A stretch of 64,000 nt of DNA from Sipunculus nudus. Lineage: Eukaryota; Annelida; Sipuncula; Golfingiida; Sipunculidae. The notes under the pieces are model-generated. The model was not told the DNA's origin, did not search any database, and was given only the letters and a program-made list of their open reading frames with translations. This document shows, piece after piece, positions 1-13,227 of the stretch. The position numbers and the translations under genes are program-made. The stretch covers positions 39,624,695 through 39,688,694 of the forward strand of contig CM049316.1 of assembly GCA_026874595.1 (NCBI GenBank), in the 5' to 3' direction. The number at the start of each line of letters is the position of its first letter. Positions within the stretch are counted from its first letter, which is position 1.

Positions 1-253
1 GAATGTTTTTTTATGCTTAAATACTAGAAAATGGGTTACACTTTATTTGATTAACAATTCGTGGAAAATTATACAAATTCACAAAGCCACATTCACTACA
101 GGTAACTCACAAAGTAACACTTCGAACAAGGAATATAATCAGGAGCAATATTTTTCCTATTCTTTCACTCTATCAGTCCAGTTTTGCTTTATACAAAAGT
201 TTCCCAGCAAAAACACCCCAAAAAACATTACTTCCCATTCAGCTACCTGTTAG

Positions 254-319
254 GACCTTGTTATGGTTCTGTGTGTGAGTAAGCATGGTCCACGTGTTTT
301 TGTTTACCATAACAAGGTC
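254..319 (+). repeat. Small hairpin repeat (copy 1)
   Basis: A 14-bp perfect inverted repeat (GACCTTGTTATGGT at 254-267, its complement at 306-319) encloses a loop containing TTCTGTGTGTGAGTAAGCA. A related copy lies in the opposite orientation near 61.39-61.45 kb. Pairing is read directly; that it is a dispersed family rests on two copies only. Confidence 0.6.
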
Positions 320-715
320 GCGTAACCAGAGTTCCCATTTTGTGCATCCGAACTCAAACAAAGTCAAGTTCAAACTAGTCCATACGTGGACCGTCATGTT
401 CTCTGATTTATCTCTGCTGGATGGACATTACGCTCCTGGATGGACATTACGAATGTAAATTCATTGTAGAACCTATCGCAACAGTTTTTTACGATATGTC
501 CAGGGCATCTCCTGATTGACAGGTATTGTGGCCCGGGCGATACACGGGGTCCCTCTCGCTATGTTTAGGTTGGCGCCTGCTAGTGATCGCGCTAGGTCCA
601 CTCTAGTAAGCCAACACTTTTAGGGCAATATTTTGGCAGGTACCAATTGATTTCAAAGAGAAGACGCTATTTTTCGTGCATATTCAACATGCTTTATAGG
701 TGATTACAGCCCCCT

Positions 716-991
716 TTAATTAGATAAAAACCAAGGCTGAGCATCAGGTGGCTGGCAAATCCAAATACATTCCTTCTCAGAATCTAAGCTGGACGCTGCT
801 AAGCACTTTTTAGTGTTTCGGGAGACGCCGAAGTCTCTGGGGGCCACCTTTTCACTTACTCCTTCGGCAACAGCTTTAACAGCCATTCGTAATGCATCTT
901 GCCCATAGACACCTCGCGTGGATTTCAAAGTATACGTCTGAGCCATCCTAAAAAGCGAGAGAGCATTTAATAAATCTCTCTCCCACCACAT
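716..991 (-). pseudogene. Fragment of pogo-type (HTH-psq) transposase N-terminus
   Basis: A 91-codon open frame. After about 15 codons it contains a stretch beginning AQTYTLKSTRGVYGQDALR and continuing through AVKAVAEG to FGVSRNTKK. This layout (basic STRG-Y lead, alanine-rich first helix, then a FGV-R-T recognition helix) is that of the Pipsqueak-type helix-turn-helix at the N-terminus of pogo/Tigger/Jerky transposases and their domesticated relatives, which binds DNA. No DDE catalytic domain follows: the frame drifts into unrelated sequence and stops. An AT microsatellite abuts the start side. Most likely a truncated relic or one exon of a decayed element; a short domesticated HTH gene is less likely. 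Family recognised by eye, not by search. Confidence 0.5.

Positions 992-1086
<95 letters not shown>
991..1086. repeat. (AT)n microsatellite
   Basis: Long run of alternating A/T, with further AT-rich imperfect repeats from about 1,160 to 1,330. Confidence 0.9.
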
Positions 1087-1090
<4 letters not shown>

Positions 1091-1938
1091 TGTGTTATAA
1101 GACTATCCACGGGTCTGCCCAGAAGTGGTCTTAATTCACAGGCGCTCTTATTGCACAGGTTACACTATATAAATATATATATATAATATGTTTGGGGTAT
1201 ATATATACATGTATATTTATTAGTTTATATATATATTTATATATATATATTTTTATTTATATATATACATATATATTTATTTATATGAATTTATATATTA
1301 ATATCTATATATATACATATATGTATATGCAGTTATATCATATCAAAGTATAACATAATAAATCAGCAATATATCTGACAAATAGGCCTAATATTCACCA
1401 CAATTTATATTGCATTCGAATATCAAGTGAACCCAGATTTGGCATTATATATGTACATCCTCGTTTCAATTCAAAATACAATTTATTTTTGGCAAAAAAT
1501 CAAACTCCCCACTTATTATTGCTTTTAAAGGGGGTAACACGTCCAGTGGGCATCTCGCCTCAACAACCACGTGGGGTTTTTGCCACAAATCACGTGATTT
1601 AATTTGACCGGCGCCTTGCTGCCACTTCTGAATTCTGAACAGTCCATTTTAATCATTTCAAGGTTTTATGTATCATTTATTTCAGTCTTATCGTAAGTAG
1701 ATGCTTTAGGTATACCCCAGATCACATTTACAAACCCACCTATGTTGTAAGCAATACAACATATACCTTTTCCATGACACCAAACCCCGAGCAGCCGCCC
1801 TGTCGTTCGCCTCAAGTTCTCAAAACGTCTACCAGATGGCTTGAAACAAAGTGAACGCTTGGTGGCGCCAGTTTAATGGCACATAAATAGTAAAAGGGGG
1901 TGGGCATTTTACCCCGGGGTTGCGTCTTGCCCTGCTCT
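1087..1938. other. No gene recognised
   Basis: AT-rich sequence with TATA-type imperfect repeats in the first part, then unique sequence leading to satellite I. I see no supportable coding region. Confidence 0.6.
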
Positions 1939-4900
1939 ACCCTATTTCATGCCCGAAGGGTTAGGGTAACCCGTATCGCGGATATAGCATATATGAATAG
2001 TTACAAACACTTGTTGGAGTATTTAATGCCCGAAGGGTTAGGGTAACCCGTATCCCGGATATAGCACATATTAATAATGACAAACATCTACTGGAGTATA
2101 TCATGCCCGAAGGGTTAAGGAAACCCGTATCCCGGATATAGCATATATGAATAGTTACAAACACTTGTTGGAGTATTTTATTCCAAAAGGGTTTGGGTAG
2201 CCCGTATACCGGATATAGCATATATCTATAGTGACAAACACTTACTGGAGTATTTCATGCCGGAAGGGTTAGGGTAACCCCTATCCCGGATATAACATAT
2301 ATTGATAGTGACAAAACCTTACGGGAGTATTTCATGCCTGAAGGGTTAGGGTAACCCGTATCCTGGATATAGCATATATTAATAGTGACACACACAGGAG
2401 TATTTCATGCCCGAAGGGTTAGGGTAACCCGCATCACGGATACAGCATATATCAATAGGGACAACAACTTACTGGATTATTTCATGCCGGAGGGTTAGGG
2501 TAACCCGTATCCCGGATATAGCACATATCAATATGGACAACAACCTAGTGGATTATTTCATGCCCGAAGGGTAAGGGTAACCCGTATCCCGGATATAGCA
2601 CATATTAATAATGGCAAACATCGATACTGGGGTATTTCATGCCCGAAGCGTTAGGGTAACCCGTATCCCCGATATAGTATAAATCAATAGTGACAAAACC
2701 TTACGGGAGTATTTCATGCCCGAAGGGTTAGGGTGACCCGTATCCCGGATATAGCACGTATTAATAATGACAAACATTTACTGGAGTATTTCATGCCAGG
2801 AGGGTTAAGGTAACCCGTATCCCAGATATAGCATATATTAATATAACAAACACTTACAGGAGTATATTATTCCCGAAGGGTTTGGGTAACCCGTATCCCG
2901 GATATAGCATATATCAATAGTGACAAACACTTACTGTAGTATTTCATGCCCGAAGGGTTAGGGTAACCCCTATCCTGGATATAGCATATATTGATAGTGA
3001 CAAACACTTACGGGAGTATTTCATGCTCGAAGGGTTTAGGGTAACCCGTATCCTGGATATAGCATATATTAATAGTGACACACACTTACAGGAGTATTTC
3101 ATGCCCAAAGGGTTAGGGTAACCCGCATCCCGGATACAGCATATATCAGTAGGGACAACAACTTACTGGATTATTTCATGCCCGAAGGGTTAGGGTAACC
3201 CGTATCCCGGATATAGCAAATATCAATAGGGACAACAACTTACTGGATTATTTCATGCCCGAAGGGTTAGGGTGACCCGTATCCCGGATATAGCACGTAT
3301 TAATAATGACAAACATTTACTGGAGTATTTCATGCCAGGAGGGTTAAGGTAACCCGTATCCCAGATATAGCATATATTAATATAACAAACACTTACAGGA
3401 GTATATTATTCCCGAAGGGTTTGGGTAACCCGTATCCCGGATATAGCATATATCAATAGTGACAAACACTTACTGTAGTATTTCATGCCCGAAGGGTTAG
3501 GGTAACCCCTATCCTGGATATAGCATATATTGATAGTGACAAACACTTACGGGAGTATTTCATGCTCGAAGGGTTTAGGGTAACCCGTATCCTGGATATA
3601 GCATATATTAATAGTGACACACACTTACAGGAGTATTTCATGCCCAAAGGGTTAGGGTAACCCGCATCCCGGATACAGCATATATCAGTAGGGACAACAA
3701 CTTACTGGATTATTTCATGCCCGAAGGGTTAGGGTAACCCGTATCCCGGATATAGCAAATATCAATAGGGACAACAACTTACTGGATTATTTCATGCCCG
3801 AAGGGTTAGGGTAACCCGTATCCCGGATATAGCACATATTAATAATGGCAAACATCTACTGGGGTAATTCATGCCCTAAGCATTAGGGTAACCCGTATCC
3901 CCGATATAGCATAAAACCCGTATCCCGGCTATAGCACGTATCAATAATGACAAACAATTACTGGAGTATTTCATGCCCGAAGGGTTAGGGTAACCCGTAT
4001 CCTGGATATAGCATATATTAATAGTGACACACACTTACTGGAGTATTTCATGCCCGAAGGGTTAGGGTAACCCGCATCCCGGATACAGCATATATTAATA
4101 ATGACAAACACTTACAAGAGTATTTTATTCCCAAAGGGTTTGGGTAACCCGTAACCCGGATATAGCACATATTAATAATGACAAACATCTATTGGAGTAT
4201 ATCATGCCCGAAGGGTTAAGGAAACCCGTATCCCGGATATAGCATATATGAATAGTTACAAACACTTGTTGGAGTATTTTATTCCCGAAGGGTTTGGGTA
4301 ACCCGTATACCGGATATAGCATATATCTATAGTGACAAACACTTACTGGAGTATTTCATGCCGGAAGGGTTAGGGTAACCCGTATCCCGGATATAACATC
4401 TATTGATAGTGACAAAACCTTACGGGAGTATTTCATGCCTGAAGGGTTAGGGTAACCCGTAACCTGGATATAGCATATATTAATAGTGACACACAGAGGA
4501 GTATTTCATGCCCGAAGGGTTAGGGTAACCCGCATCACGGATACAGCATATATCAATAGGGACAACAACTTACTGGATTATTTCATGCCGAAGGGTTAGG
4601 GTAACCCGTATCCCGGATATAGCACATATCAATATGGACAACAACCTAGTGGATTATTTCATGCCCGAAGGGTTAGGGTAACCCGTATCCCGGATATAGC
4701 ACATATTGATAATGGCAAACATCGATACTGGGGTATTTCATGCCCGAAGCGTTAAGGTAACCCGTATCCCCGATATAGTATAAATCAATAGGGACAAAAA
4801 ATTACTTGATTATTTCATGCCCGAAGGGTTAGGGTAACCCGTATCCCGGGTATAGCACGTATCAATAATGAAAAACAATTACTGGAGTATTTCATGCCCG

Positions 4901-7290
4901 AAGGGTTAGGGTGACCCGTATCCCGTATATAGCATGTATTAATAATGACAAACATTTACTGGAGTATTTCATGCCAGGAGGGTTAAGGTAACCCGTATCC
5001 CGGATATAGCATATATTAATATAACAAACACTTACAGGAGTATATTATTCCGGAAAGGTTTGGGTAACCCGTATCCCGGATATAGCATATATCAATAGTG
5101 ACAAACACTTACTGTAGTATTTCATGCCCGAAGGGTTAGGGTAACCCCTATCCCGGATATAGCATATATTGATAGTGACAAACACTTACGGGAGTATTTC
5201 ATGCTCGAAGGGTTTAGGGTAACCCGTATCCTGGATATAGCATATATTAATAGTGACACACACTTACAGGAGTATTTCATGCCCAAAGGGTTAGGGTAAC
5301 CCGCATCCCGGATACAGCATATATCAGTAGGGACAACAACTTACTGGATTATTTCATGCCCGAAGGGTTAGGGTAACCCGTATCCCGGATATAGCAAATA
5401 TCAATAGGGACAACAACTTACTGGATTATTTCATGCCCGAAGGGTAAGGGTAACCCGTATCCCGGATATAGCACATATTAATAATGGCAAACATCTACTG
5501 GGGTAATTCATGCCCGAAGCGTTAGGGTAACCCGTATCCCCGATATAGCATACAACCCGTATCCCGGCTATAGCACGTATCAATAATGACAAACAATTAC
5601 TGGAGTATTTCATGCCCAGGGGGTTAGGGTAACCCGTATCCCAGATATAGCAAATATCAATAGGGACAACAACTTACTGGATTATTTCATGCCCGAAGGG
5701 TAAGGGTAACCCGTATCCCGGATATAGCATATATTGATAGTGACAAACAATTACTGGAGTATTTCATGCCCGAAGGGTTAGGGTAACCCGTATCCTGGAT
5801 ATAGCATATATTAATAGTGACACACACTTACTGGAGTATTTCATGCCCGAAGGGTTAGGGTAACACGCATCCCGGATACAGCATATATTAATAATGACAA
5901 ACACTTACAAGAGTATTTTATTCCCAAAGGGTTTGGGTAACCCGTAACCCGGATATAGCATATATCAATAGTGACAAACACTTACTGGAGTATTTCATGC
6001 CCGAAGGGTTAGGGTAACCCCTATCCCGGATATAGCATATATTGATAGTGACAAACACTTACAGGAGTATTTCATGCACGAAGGGTTAGGGTAACCCGTA
6101 TCCTGGATATAGCATATATTAATAGCGACAAACATTCGAGCTTTTCACGCCGCGTGGGTTACGGTAACCTGTGTCACGGATATAGCATATATGAATAGTC
6201 ACAAACACTAACTGGAGTATTTCATACCCGCTGGGTAACGTAGACCCGTTTACTGCATATAGCGTATATTAATAGTGACAAATACTTACAGGAGTATTTC
6301 ATGCCCGAGGGGTTAGGGTAACCCTTATCCTGGATACAGCATATATTAATAGCGACAAACATTCGAGCTTTTCACGCCGCGTGGGTTACGGTAACCTGTG
6401 TCACGGATATAGCATATATGAATAGTCACAAACACTAACTGGAGTATTACATACCCGCTGGGTAACGTAGACTCGTTTACTGCATATAGCATATATGAAT
6501 AGTCACAAACACTTACTGGAGCATTTCATACCCGATGGGTTACGTTAACCCGTATCCTGGATATAGCGTATATTAATAGTGACAAATACTTACAGGAGGA
6601 TTTCATGCCCGAAGGTTCAGGGTTACCCGTATCCCTGATATAGCATACATAATAGTGACAAACACTTACTGGAGTATTTCATGTCCGAAGGGTTAGGGTA
6701 ACCCGTATACCGGATATAGCCTATATTAAAACTGACAAACACTTACTTGAGTATTTCATGCCCGAAGGGTTGGCGTAACCCGTATCCCGGATATAGCATA
6801 TAAATAATAGTGACACACACTTACTGGAGTATTTCATGCCCGAAGGGTTAGGGTAACCCGCATCCCGGATACAGCATATATTAATAATGACAAACACTTA
6901 CAAGAGTTTTTTATTCCCAAAGGGTTTGGGTAACCCGTAACCCGGCAAATAGCATATATCAATAGTGACAAAGACTTACTGGAGTATTTCATGCCCGAAG
7001 GGTTAGGGTAACCCCTATCCCGGATATAGCATATATTGATAGTGACAAACACTTACAGGGTAACCCGTATCCCCGATATAGCATAAAACCCGTATCCCGG
7101 GTATAGCACGTATCAATAATGACAAACACTTACTGGAGCATTTCAAGCCTGAAGGGTTAGGGTAACCCGTATCCCGGATATAGCATATATTAATAGTCAC
7201 AAACACTTACTGGAGTATGTCATGCCCGAAGGGTTAGGGTAACCCGTATACCGGATATAGCATATATTAAAACTGACAAACACTTACTTG
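1939..7290. repeat. Satellite I: 77-bp tandem repeat, ~70 copies
   Basis: Monomers of 77 bp repeat head to tail: a GAGTATTTCATGCCCGAAGG lead, then GGGTTAGGGTAACCC, then TATCCCGGATATAGC, then an AT-rich stretch ending ACAAACACTTACTG. Each monomer has two dyads, GGGTTA-GGG-TAACCC and TATCC-C-GGATA. Some monomers are truncated (for example around 3,910 and 5,550). A divergent subfamily with TTCGAGCTTTTCACGCCGCG occupies 6,130-6,450. The copies differ by substitutions, and ordered variants give a 539-bp (7 x 77) higher-order repeat. Short minus-strand open frames across it are by-products. Confidence 0.95.
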
Positions 7291-8458
7291 ATTTTATAAA
7301 TGTTAAATTTTAACAATAACATCCGAAAATATTTCGGTTTATAATATACATGGAATAACTGATTTTTAAAATTCTATTATTAAATTTTTTCACGACAGCA
7401 TTCAGGAATACAATTTCAAAGTATTTGCACTCGCATTTACATACTTTGGAAGTGGTTTTGTTAGCGGGGTTTTAATTTTCGCCTTTTTAGCGGCAGGTAC
7501 ATTTGCGCTAAAATCAGAACACGCGTAAATTCCATGCGATGGTTCGGCAAATTACACCGTTCTCGCCTGATACACAGTCATGTGGGCCTAGTAATCCCGC
7601 CATCGAGTTCGCTTTAGTTGAGGTTTCTTTAACCAGATTGTTAAAGAAGTCATATTGTCGTAAGACTTCCTAGCAATTGATTTCTCGAGAAAGACCTCTT
7701 TCCTTTATAGTGATTCGTAGTAACAATTTTGAAACAATAAGGAGCTTTTTAAGACACCCATAGCCTTCCCATATAGCTATGAAGTACGGCTGAGCTGAGA
7801 AAGACCAGCGACTGTTGTCAGTTCTGTGTTGTCCTGACATATACTTGGCTGCTTCTGGTTAGTATTATTGTAGATAATTTGTTAGGTGGGATGTAGGTTA
7901 CTTCATAAACCTACCTGTTATTAATATCTTAATTTTTGAAACACCATTTATTACCTTACGGATTTGCGCGAAAATCCTAAATGCGCCAATGCCATGAAAT
8001 GACAAATGCGCGATAATACAGATACGGCAAATTAACCACTTCCACAGTCATATCTTTTTCCTTGTATTTGTGTTTGTATTTATTTTCATACTTGAAATAT
8101 TGTTTTTTTTTATTCATAATCAAATACAATTATACAGTCTTTACTAATTACTTTTTTTTCTTCAGTTTCAGTCCTACGATATTGTGGATCTTTTCGGCTA
8201 TACCAATTTCACTATTTTTATTAATGATCATAAGTACCCTGTTTTAAGGCTGTCATTAAAAAAAATGTGTGTTCACTTATGAATACTGTCACACCACTGT
8301 CCATAATCTAAACATAGCACGACACTTATGACAATTTTTAACATTATACACATTATAATGAGAACACATCTGCTTTCTTTATTTTATGTTATTTGCATAA
8401 CTTTCCATTTTTTAACACGTATCAGGCCAAAAAAGTAATCCAGCTATGTAACTAATAC
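7291..8458. other. Spacer between satellites I and II; no gene recognised
   Basis: AT-rich. Two GC-richer patches (about 7,465-7,560 and 7,955-8,035) resemble each other: both have ATTTGCGC followed by AAAATC, a CCATG box and CGGCAAATTA. They look like diverged copies of a dispersed repeat. No convincing coding sequence. Confidence 0.55.
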
Positions 8459-10282
8459 AGCGGCAGTCTTGGCAACTGTTAAGGTAGCAAATAGCTGCTA
8501 TTTGCGCGTGCGATTCATGGGGCCCCCTCTGGCCGCTGTCATATCCACTCCCCCTGGCGGCAGTCTTGGCAACTTTTAAGGTAGCAAATAGCTGCTATTT
8601 GCGCTTGCGATTCATGGGGGCCTCTTCGCTGGCCGATCTCATATCAACTCCCCCTGGCGGCAGTCTTGTCAACTTTTAAGGTAGCAAATAGCTGCTATTT
8701 GCGCGTGCGATTCATGGGGGCCCCTCTGGCAGCCCGCTCTGTGTCCACTCCCCCTGGCGGCAGTCTTGACAACTTTTAAGGTAGCAAATAGCTGCTATTT
8801 GCGCTTGCGACTCATGGGGGCCTCTCTGTCTGGCCGCTCTCTGTCCACTCCCCCTGGCGACAGTCTTGGCAACTGTTAAGGTAGCAAATAGCTGCTATTT
8901 GCGCGTGCGATTCGTGGGGCCCCCTCTGGCAACCCGCTCTGTGTCCACTCCCCCTGGCGGCAGTCTTGACAACTTTTAAGGTAGCAAATAGCTGCTATTT
9001 GCGCTTGCGACTCATGGGGGCCTCCCTGTCTGGCCGCTGTCATATCCACTCCCCCTGGCGGCAGTCTTGGCAACTTTTAAGGTAGCAAATAGCTGCAATT
9101 TGCGCTTGCGATTTATGGGGCCCCTGTGGCAGTCCTGTCTCATGTCCACTCCCCCTGGCGGCAGTCATAACGCTCAATGCAATGCTACTATAAATTTTAC
9201 CCCCTCCTAATTTTTTAGGGTAGCAAATAGCTGCTATTTGCGCGTGCGACTCATGGGGGCCCCTCTGTCTGCCTGCTCTCATATCCACTCCCCCTGGCGG
9301 CAGTCTTGGCAACTTTTAAGGTAGCAAATAGCTGCTATTTGCGCTTGCGATTCATGGGGGCCTCTTCGCTGGCCGCTCTCATATCAACTCCCCCTGGCGG
9401 CAGTCTTGGCAACTTTTAAGGTAGCAAATAGCTGCTATTTGCGCGTACGATTCATGGGGGCCCCTCTGGCAGCCCGCTCTTTGTCCACTCCCCCTGGCGG
9501 CAGTCTTAAAAACTTTTAAGGTAGCAAATAGCTGCTATTTGCGCTTGCGATTCATGGGGGCCTCTTCGCTGGCCGCTCTCATATCAACTTCCCCTGGCGG
9601 CAGTCTTGGCAACTTTTAAGGTAGCAAATAGCTGCTATTTGCGCGTGCGATTCGTGGGGCCCCCTCTGGCAACCCACTCTGTGTCCACTCCCCCTGGCGG
9701 CAGTCTTGACAACTTTTAAGGTAGCAAATAGCTGCTATTTGCGCTTGCGACTCATGGGGGCCTCTCTGTCTGGCCGCTGTCATATCCACTCCCCCTGTCG
9801 GCAGTGTTGGCAACTTTTAAGGTTGCAAATAGCTGCTATTTGCGCGTGCGCTTCATTTGGGCCCCTGTGGCAGGCTTTGAGATCTCCACTCCCCCTGGTG
9901 GCAATCTTAACTCTCAATGCGATGCTACCAAAAATTTTACCCCCTCCTAAATTTTTAGGGTAGCAAATAGCTGCTATTTGCGCGTGCGATTCATAGGGCC
10001 CCTGTGGCAGTCCTGTCTCTTGTCCACTCCCTCTGGAGGCAATCTTAACTCTCAATGCGATGCTACCAGAAATTTTACCCAGTCTTAAATTTTTTAGGGT
10101 AGCAAATAGCTGCTATTTGCGCGAGCGATTCATGGGGGCCCCTCTGTGTGCCTGCTCTCATATCCACTCCCCCTGGCGGCAGTCTTGGCAACTTTTAAGG
10201 AAGCAAATAGCTGCTATTTGCGCTTGCGATTCATGGGGGCCTCTTCGCTGGCCGCTCTCATATCAACTCCCCCTGGCGGCAG

Positions 10283-13139
10283 TCTTGGCAACTTTTAAGG
10301 TAGCAAATAGCTACTATTTGCGCGTGCGATTCATGGGGGCCCCTCTGGCAGCCCGCTCTTTGTCCACTCCCCCTTGCGGCAGTCTTGACAACTTTTAAGG
10401 TAGCAAATAGCTGCTGTTTGCGCTTGCGACTCATGGGGGCCTCTCTGTCTGGCCGCTCTCATATCCACTCCCCCTGGCGGCAGTCTTGGCACCTTTTAAG
10501 GTAGCAAATAGCTGCTATTTGCGCTTGCGATTCATGGGGCCTACTCTGGCCGCCCGCTCTGTGTCCACTCCTCCTGGCGGCAGTCTTGACACTTTTTATG
10601 GTAGCAAATAGCTGCTAATTGCGCTTGCGACTCATGGGGGCCTCTCTGTCAGGCTGTTCTCATTTCCACTCCCCCTGGCGGCAGTCTTAGCAACTGTTAA
10701 GGTAGCAAATAGCTGCTATTTGCGCGTGCGATTCATGGGGCCCCCTCTGGCCGCTGTCATATCCACTCCCCCTGGCGGCAGTCTTGGCAACTTTTAAGGT
10801 AGCAAATAGCTGCTATTTGCGCGTGCGATTCATGGGGGCCTCTTCGCTGGCCGCTCTCATATCAACTCCCCCTGGCGGCAGTCTTGGCAACTTTTAAGGT
10901 AGCAAATAGCTGCTATTTGCGCGTGCGATTCATGGGGGCCCCTCTGGCAGCCTGCTCTGTGTCCACTCCCCATGGCGGCAGTCTTGACAACTTTTAAGGT
11001 AGCAAATAGCTGCTATTTGCGCTTGCGACTCATGGGGGCCTCTCTGTCTGGCCGTTCTCTGTCCACTCCCCCTGGCGGCAGTCTTGGCAACTTTTAAGGT
11101 AGCAAATAGCTGCTATTTGCGCTTGCGATTCATGGGGCCCCTGTGGCAGTCCTGTACCATGTCCACTCCCCCTGGCGGCAGTCATAACGCTCAATGCAAT
11201 GCTACTATAAATTTTACCCCCTCCTAATTTTTTAGGGTAGCAAATAGCTGCTGTTTGCGCGTGCGACTCATGGGGGCCCCTCTGTCTGTCCACTCTTATG
11301 TCCACTCCCCCTGGTGGCAGTCTTGACATATTTTATGGTAGCAAATAACTGCTATTTGCGCTTGCGACTCGTGGTGACCCCTCTGCCAGGCCGCTGAGAT
11401 CTCCTCTCCCCCTGGCGGCAGTCTTCACAACTTTTATGGTAGCAAATAGCTGCTATTTGCGCGTGCGATTCATTTGGGCCCCTGTGGCAGGCTTTGAGAT
11501 CTCCACTCCCCCTGGTGGCAATCTTAACTCTCAATGCGATGCTACCAAAAATTTTACCCACTCCTAAATTTTTAGGGTAGCAAATAGCTGCTATTTGCGC
11601 GTGCGATTCATAGGGCCCCTGTGGCAGTCCCGTCTCTTGTCCACCCCTCTGGCGGCAATCTTAACTCTCAATGCGATGCTACCAGAAATTTTACCCAGTC
11701 TTAAATTTTTTAGGGTAGCAAATAGCTGCTATTTGCGCGAGCGATTCATGGGGGCCCCTCTGTCTGCCTGCTCTCATGTACACTCCCCCTGGCGGCAGTC
11801 TTAACACTCAATGCGATGTTACTATATATTTAACCCCTCCTAAATTTTTTAGGGTAGCAAATAGCAGCTATTTGCGCGTGCGATTCATGGGGCCCCTGTG
11901 GCAGTCCTGTCTCATGTCCACTCCCCCTGGCGGCAGTCATAACGCTCAATGCAATGCTACTATAAATTTTACCCCCTCCTAATTTTATAGGGTAGCAAAT
12001 AGCTGCTATTTGCGCGTGCGACTCATGGGGGCCCCTCTGTCTGTCCACTCTCATGTCCACTCCCCCTGGTGGCAGTCTTGACATATTTTATGGTAGCAAA
12101 TAACTGCTATTTGCGCTTGCGACTCGTGGTGACCCATCTGCCAGGCCGCTGAGATCTCCTCTCTCCCTGGCGGCTGTCTTCACAACTTTTATGGTAGCAA
12201 ATAGCTGCTATTTGCGCGTGCGATTTATTTGGGCCCCTGTGGCAGGCTTTGAGATCTCCACTCCCCCTGGTGGCAATATTAACTCTCAATGCGATACTAC
12301 CAGAAATTTTACCCCTCCTAAATTTTTTAGGGTAGCAAATAGCTGCTATTTGCGCGTGCGATTTATGGGGCCCTTCTGTCTGCCCGCTCTCATGTACACT
12401 CCCCCTGGCGGCAGTCTTAACACTCAATGCGATGCTACTACATATTTAACCCCTCCTAAATTTTTTAAGGTAGCAAATAGCTGCTATATGCGCGTGTGAT
12501 TCATGGGGCCCCTGTGGTAGTCCTGTCTCTAGTCCACTCCCCCTGGCGGCACTGAGGTCCACTCCCCCTGGCGGCAATCTTAACTCTCTATGCGATGTTC
12601 CCAGAAATTTTACACCCTTCTAAATTTTTTAGGGTAGCAAATAGCAGCTATTTGCGCGTGCGATTCATAGGGCCCCTGTGGCAGTCCTGTCTCTAGTCCA
12701 CTCCCACTTGCGGCAATCTTAACTCTCAATGCGATGCTACCAGAAATTTTACACCCTCCTAATTTTTTTAGGGTAGCAAATAGCTGCTATTTGCGCGTGC
12801 GATTCATGGGGCACTTCTGTCTGCCCGCTCTCATGTACACTCCCCCTGGCGGCAGTCTTAACACTCAATGCGATGCTACTATATATTTAACCCCTCCTTA
12901 ATTTTTTAGGGTAGCAAATAGCTGCTATTTGCGCGTGCGATTCATGGGACCCCTGTGGTAGTCCTGTCTCTAGTCCACTCCCCCTGGCGGCAATCTTAAC
13001 TCTCAATGCGATGCTACCAGAAATTTACCCCTCCTAATTTTTTTAGGGTCGCAAATAGCTGCTATTTGCGCTTGCGATTCTTGGGGCCCCTCTGTCTGCC
13101 CGCTCTCATATCCACTCCCCCTGGCGGCAGTCTTGGCAA
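10283..13139. repeat. Satellite II higher-order duplication, copy 1
   Basis: The order and private variants of A and B units here recur about 2,945 bp downstream. Examples are the rare TAGCTACTATTTGCG variant at ~10,307 and ~13,252, and the double CCACTCCCCCTGGCGGCA box near 12,535 and 15,481. Copy ends are approximate. Confidence 0.8.
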
Positions 13140-13227
13140 CTTTTAAGGGAGCAAATAGCTGCTATTTGCGCTTGCGATTCATGGGGCCCCCTCTGGCCGC
13201 TGTCATATCCACTCCCCCTGGCGGCAG

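Noticed and set aside
1961-7206. Minus-strand open frames in satellite I (MLYPVYGLPKPF type)
   Set aside because: 77 bp is not a multiple of 3, frames change from monomer to monomer, and they simply translate the repeat.
1939-7290. Telomere or telomere-associated array
   Set aside because: Only one and a half TTAGGG words per 77 bp, both strands of the motif in a hairpin, and the array is interstitial here. It is a satellite with a telomere-like word.
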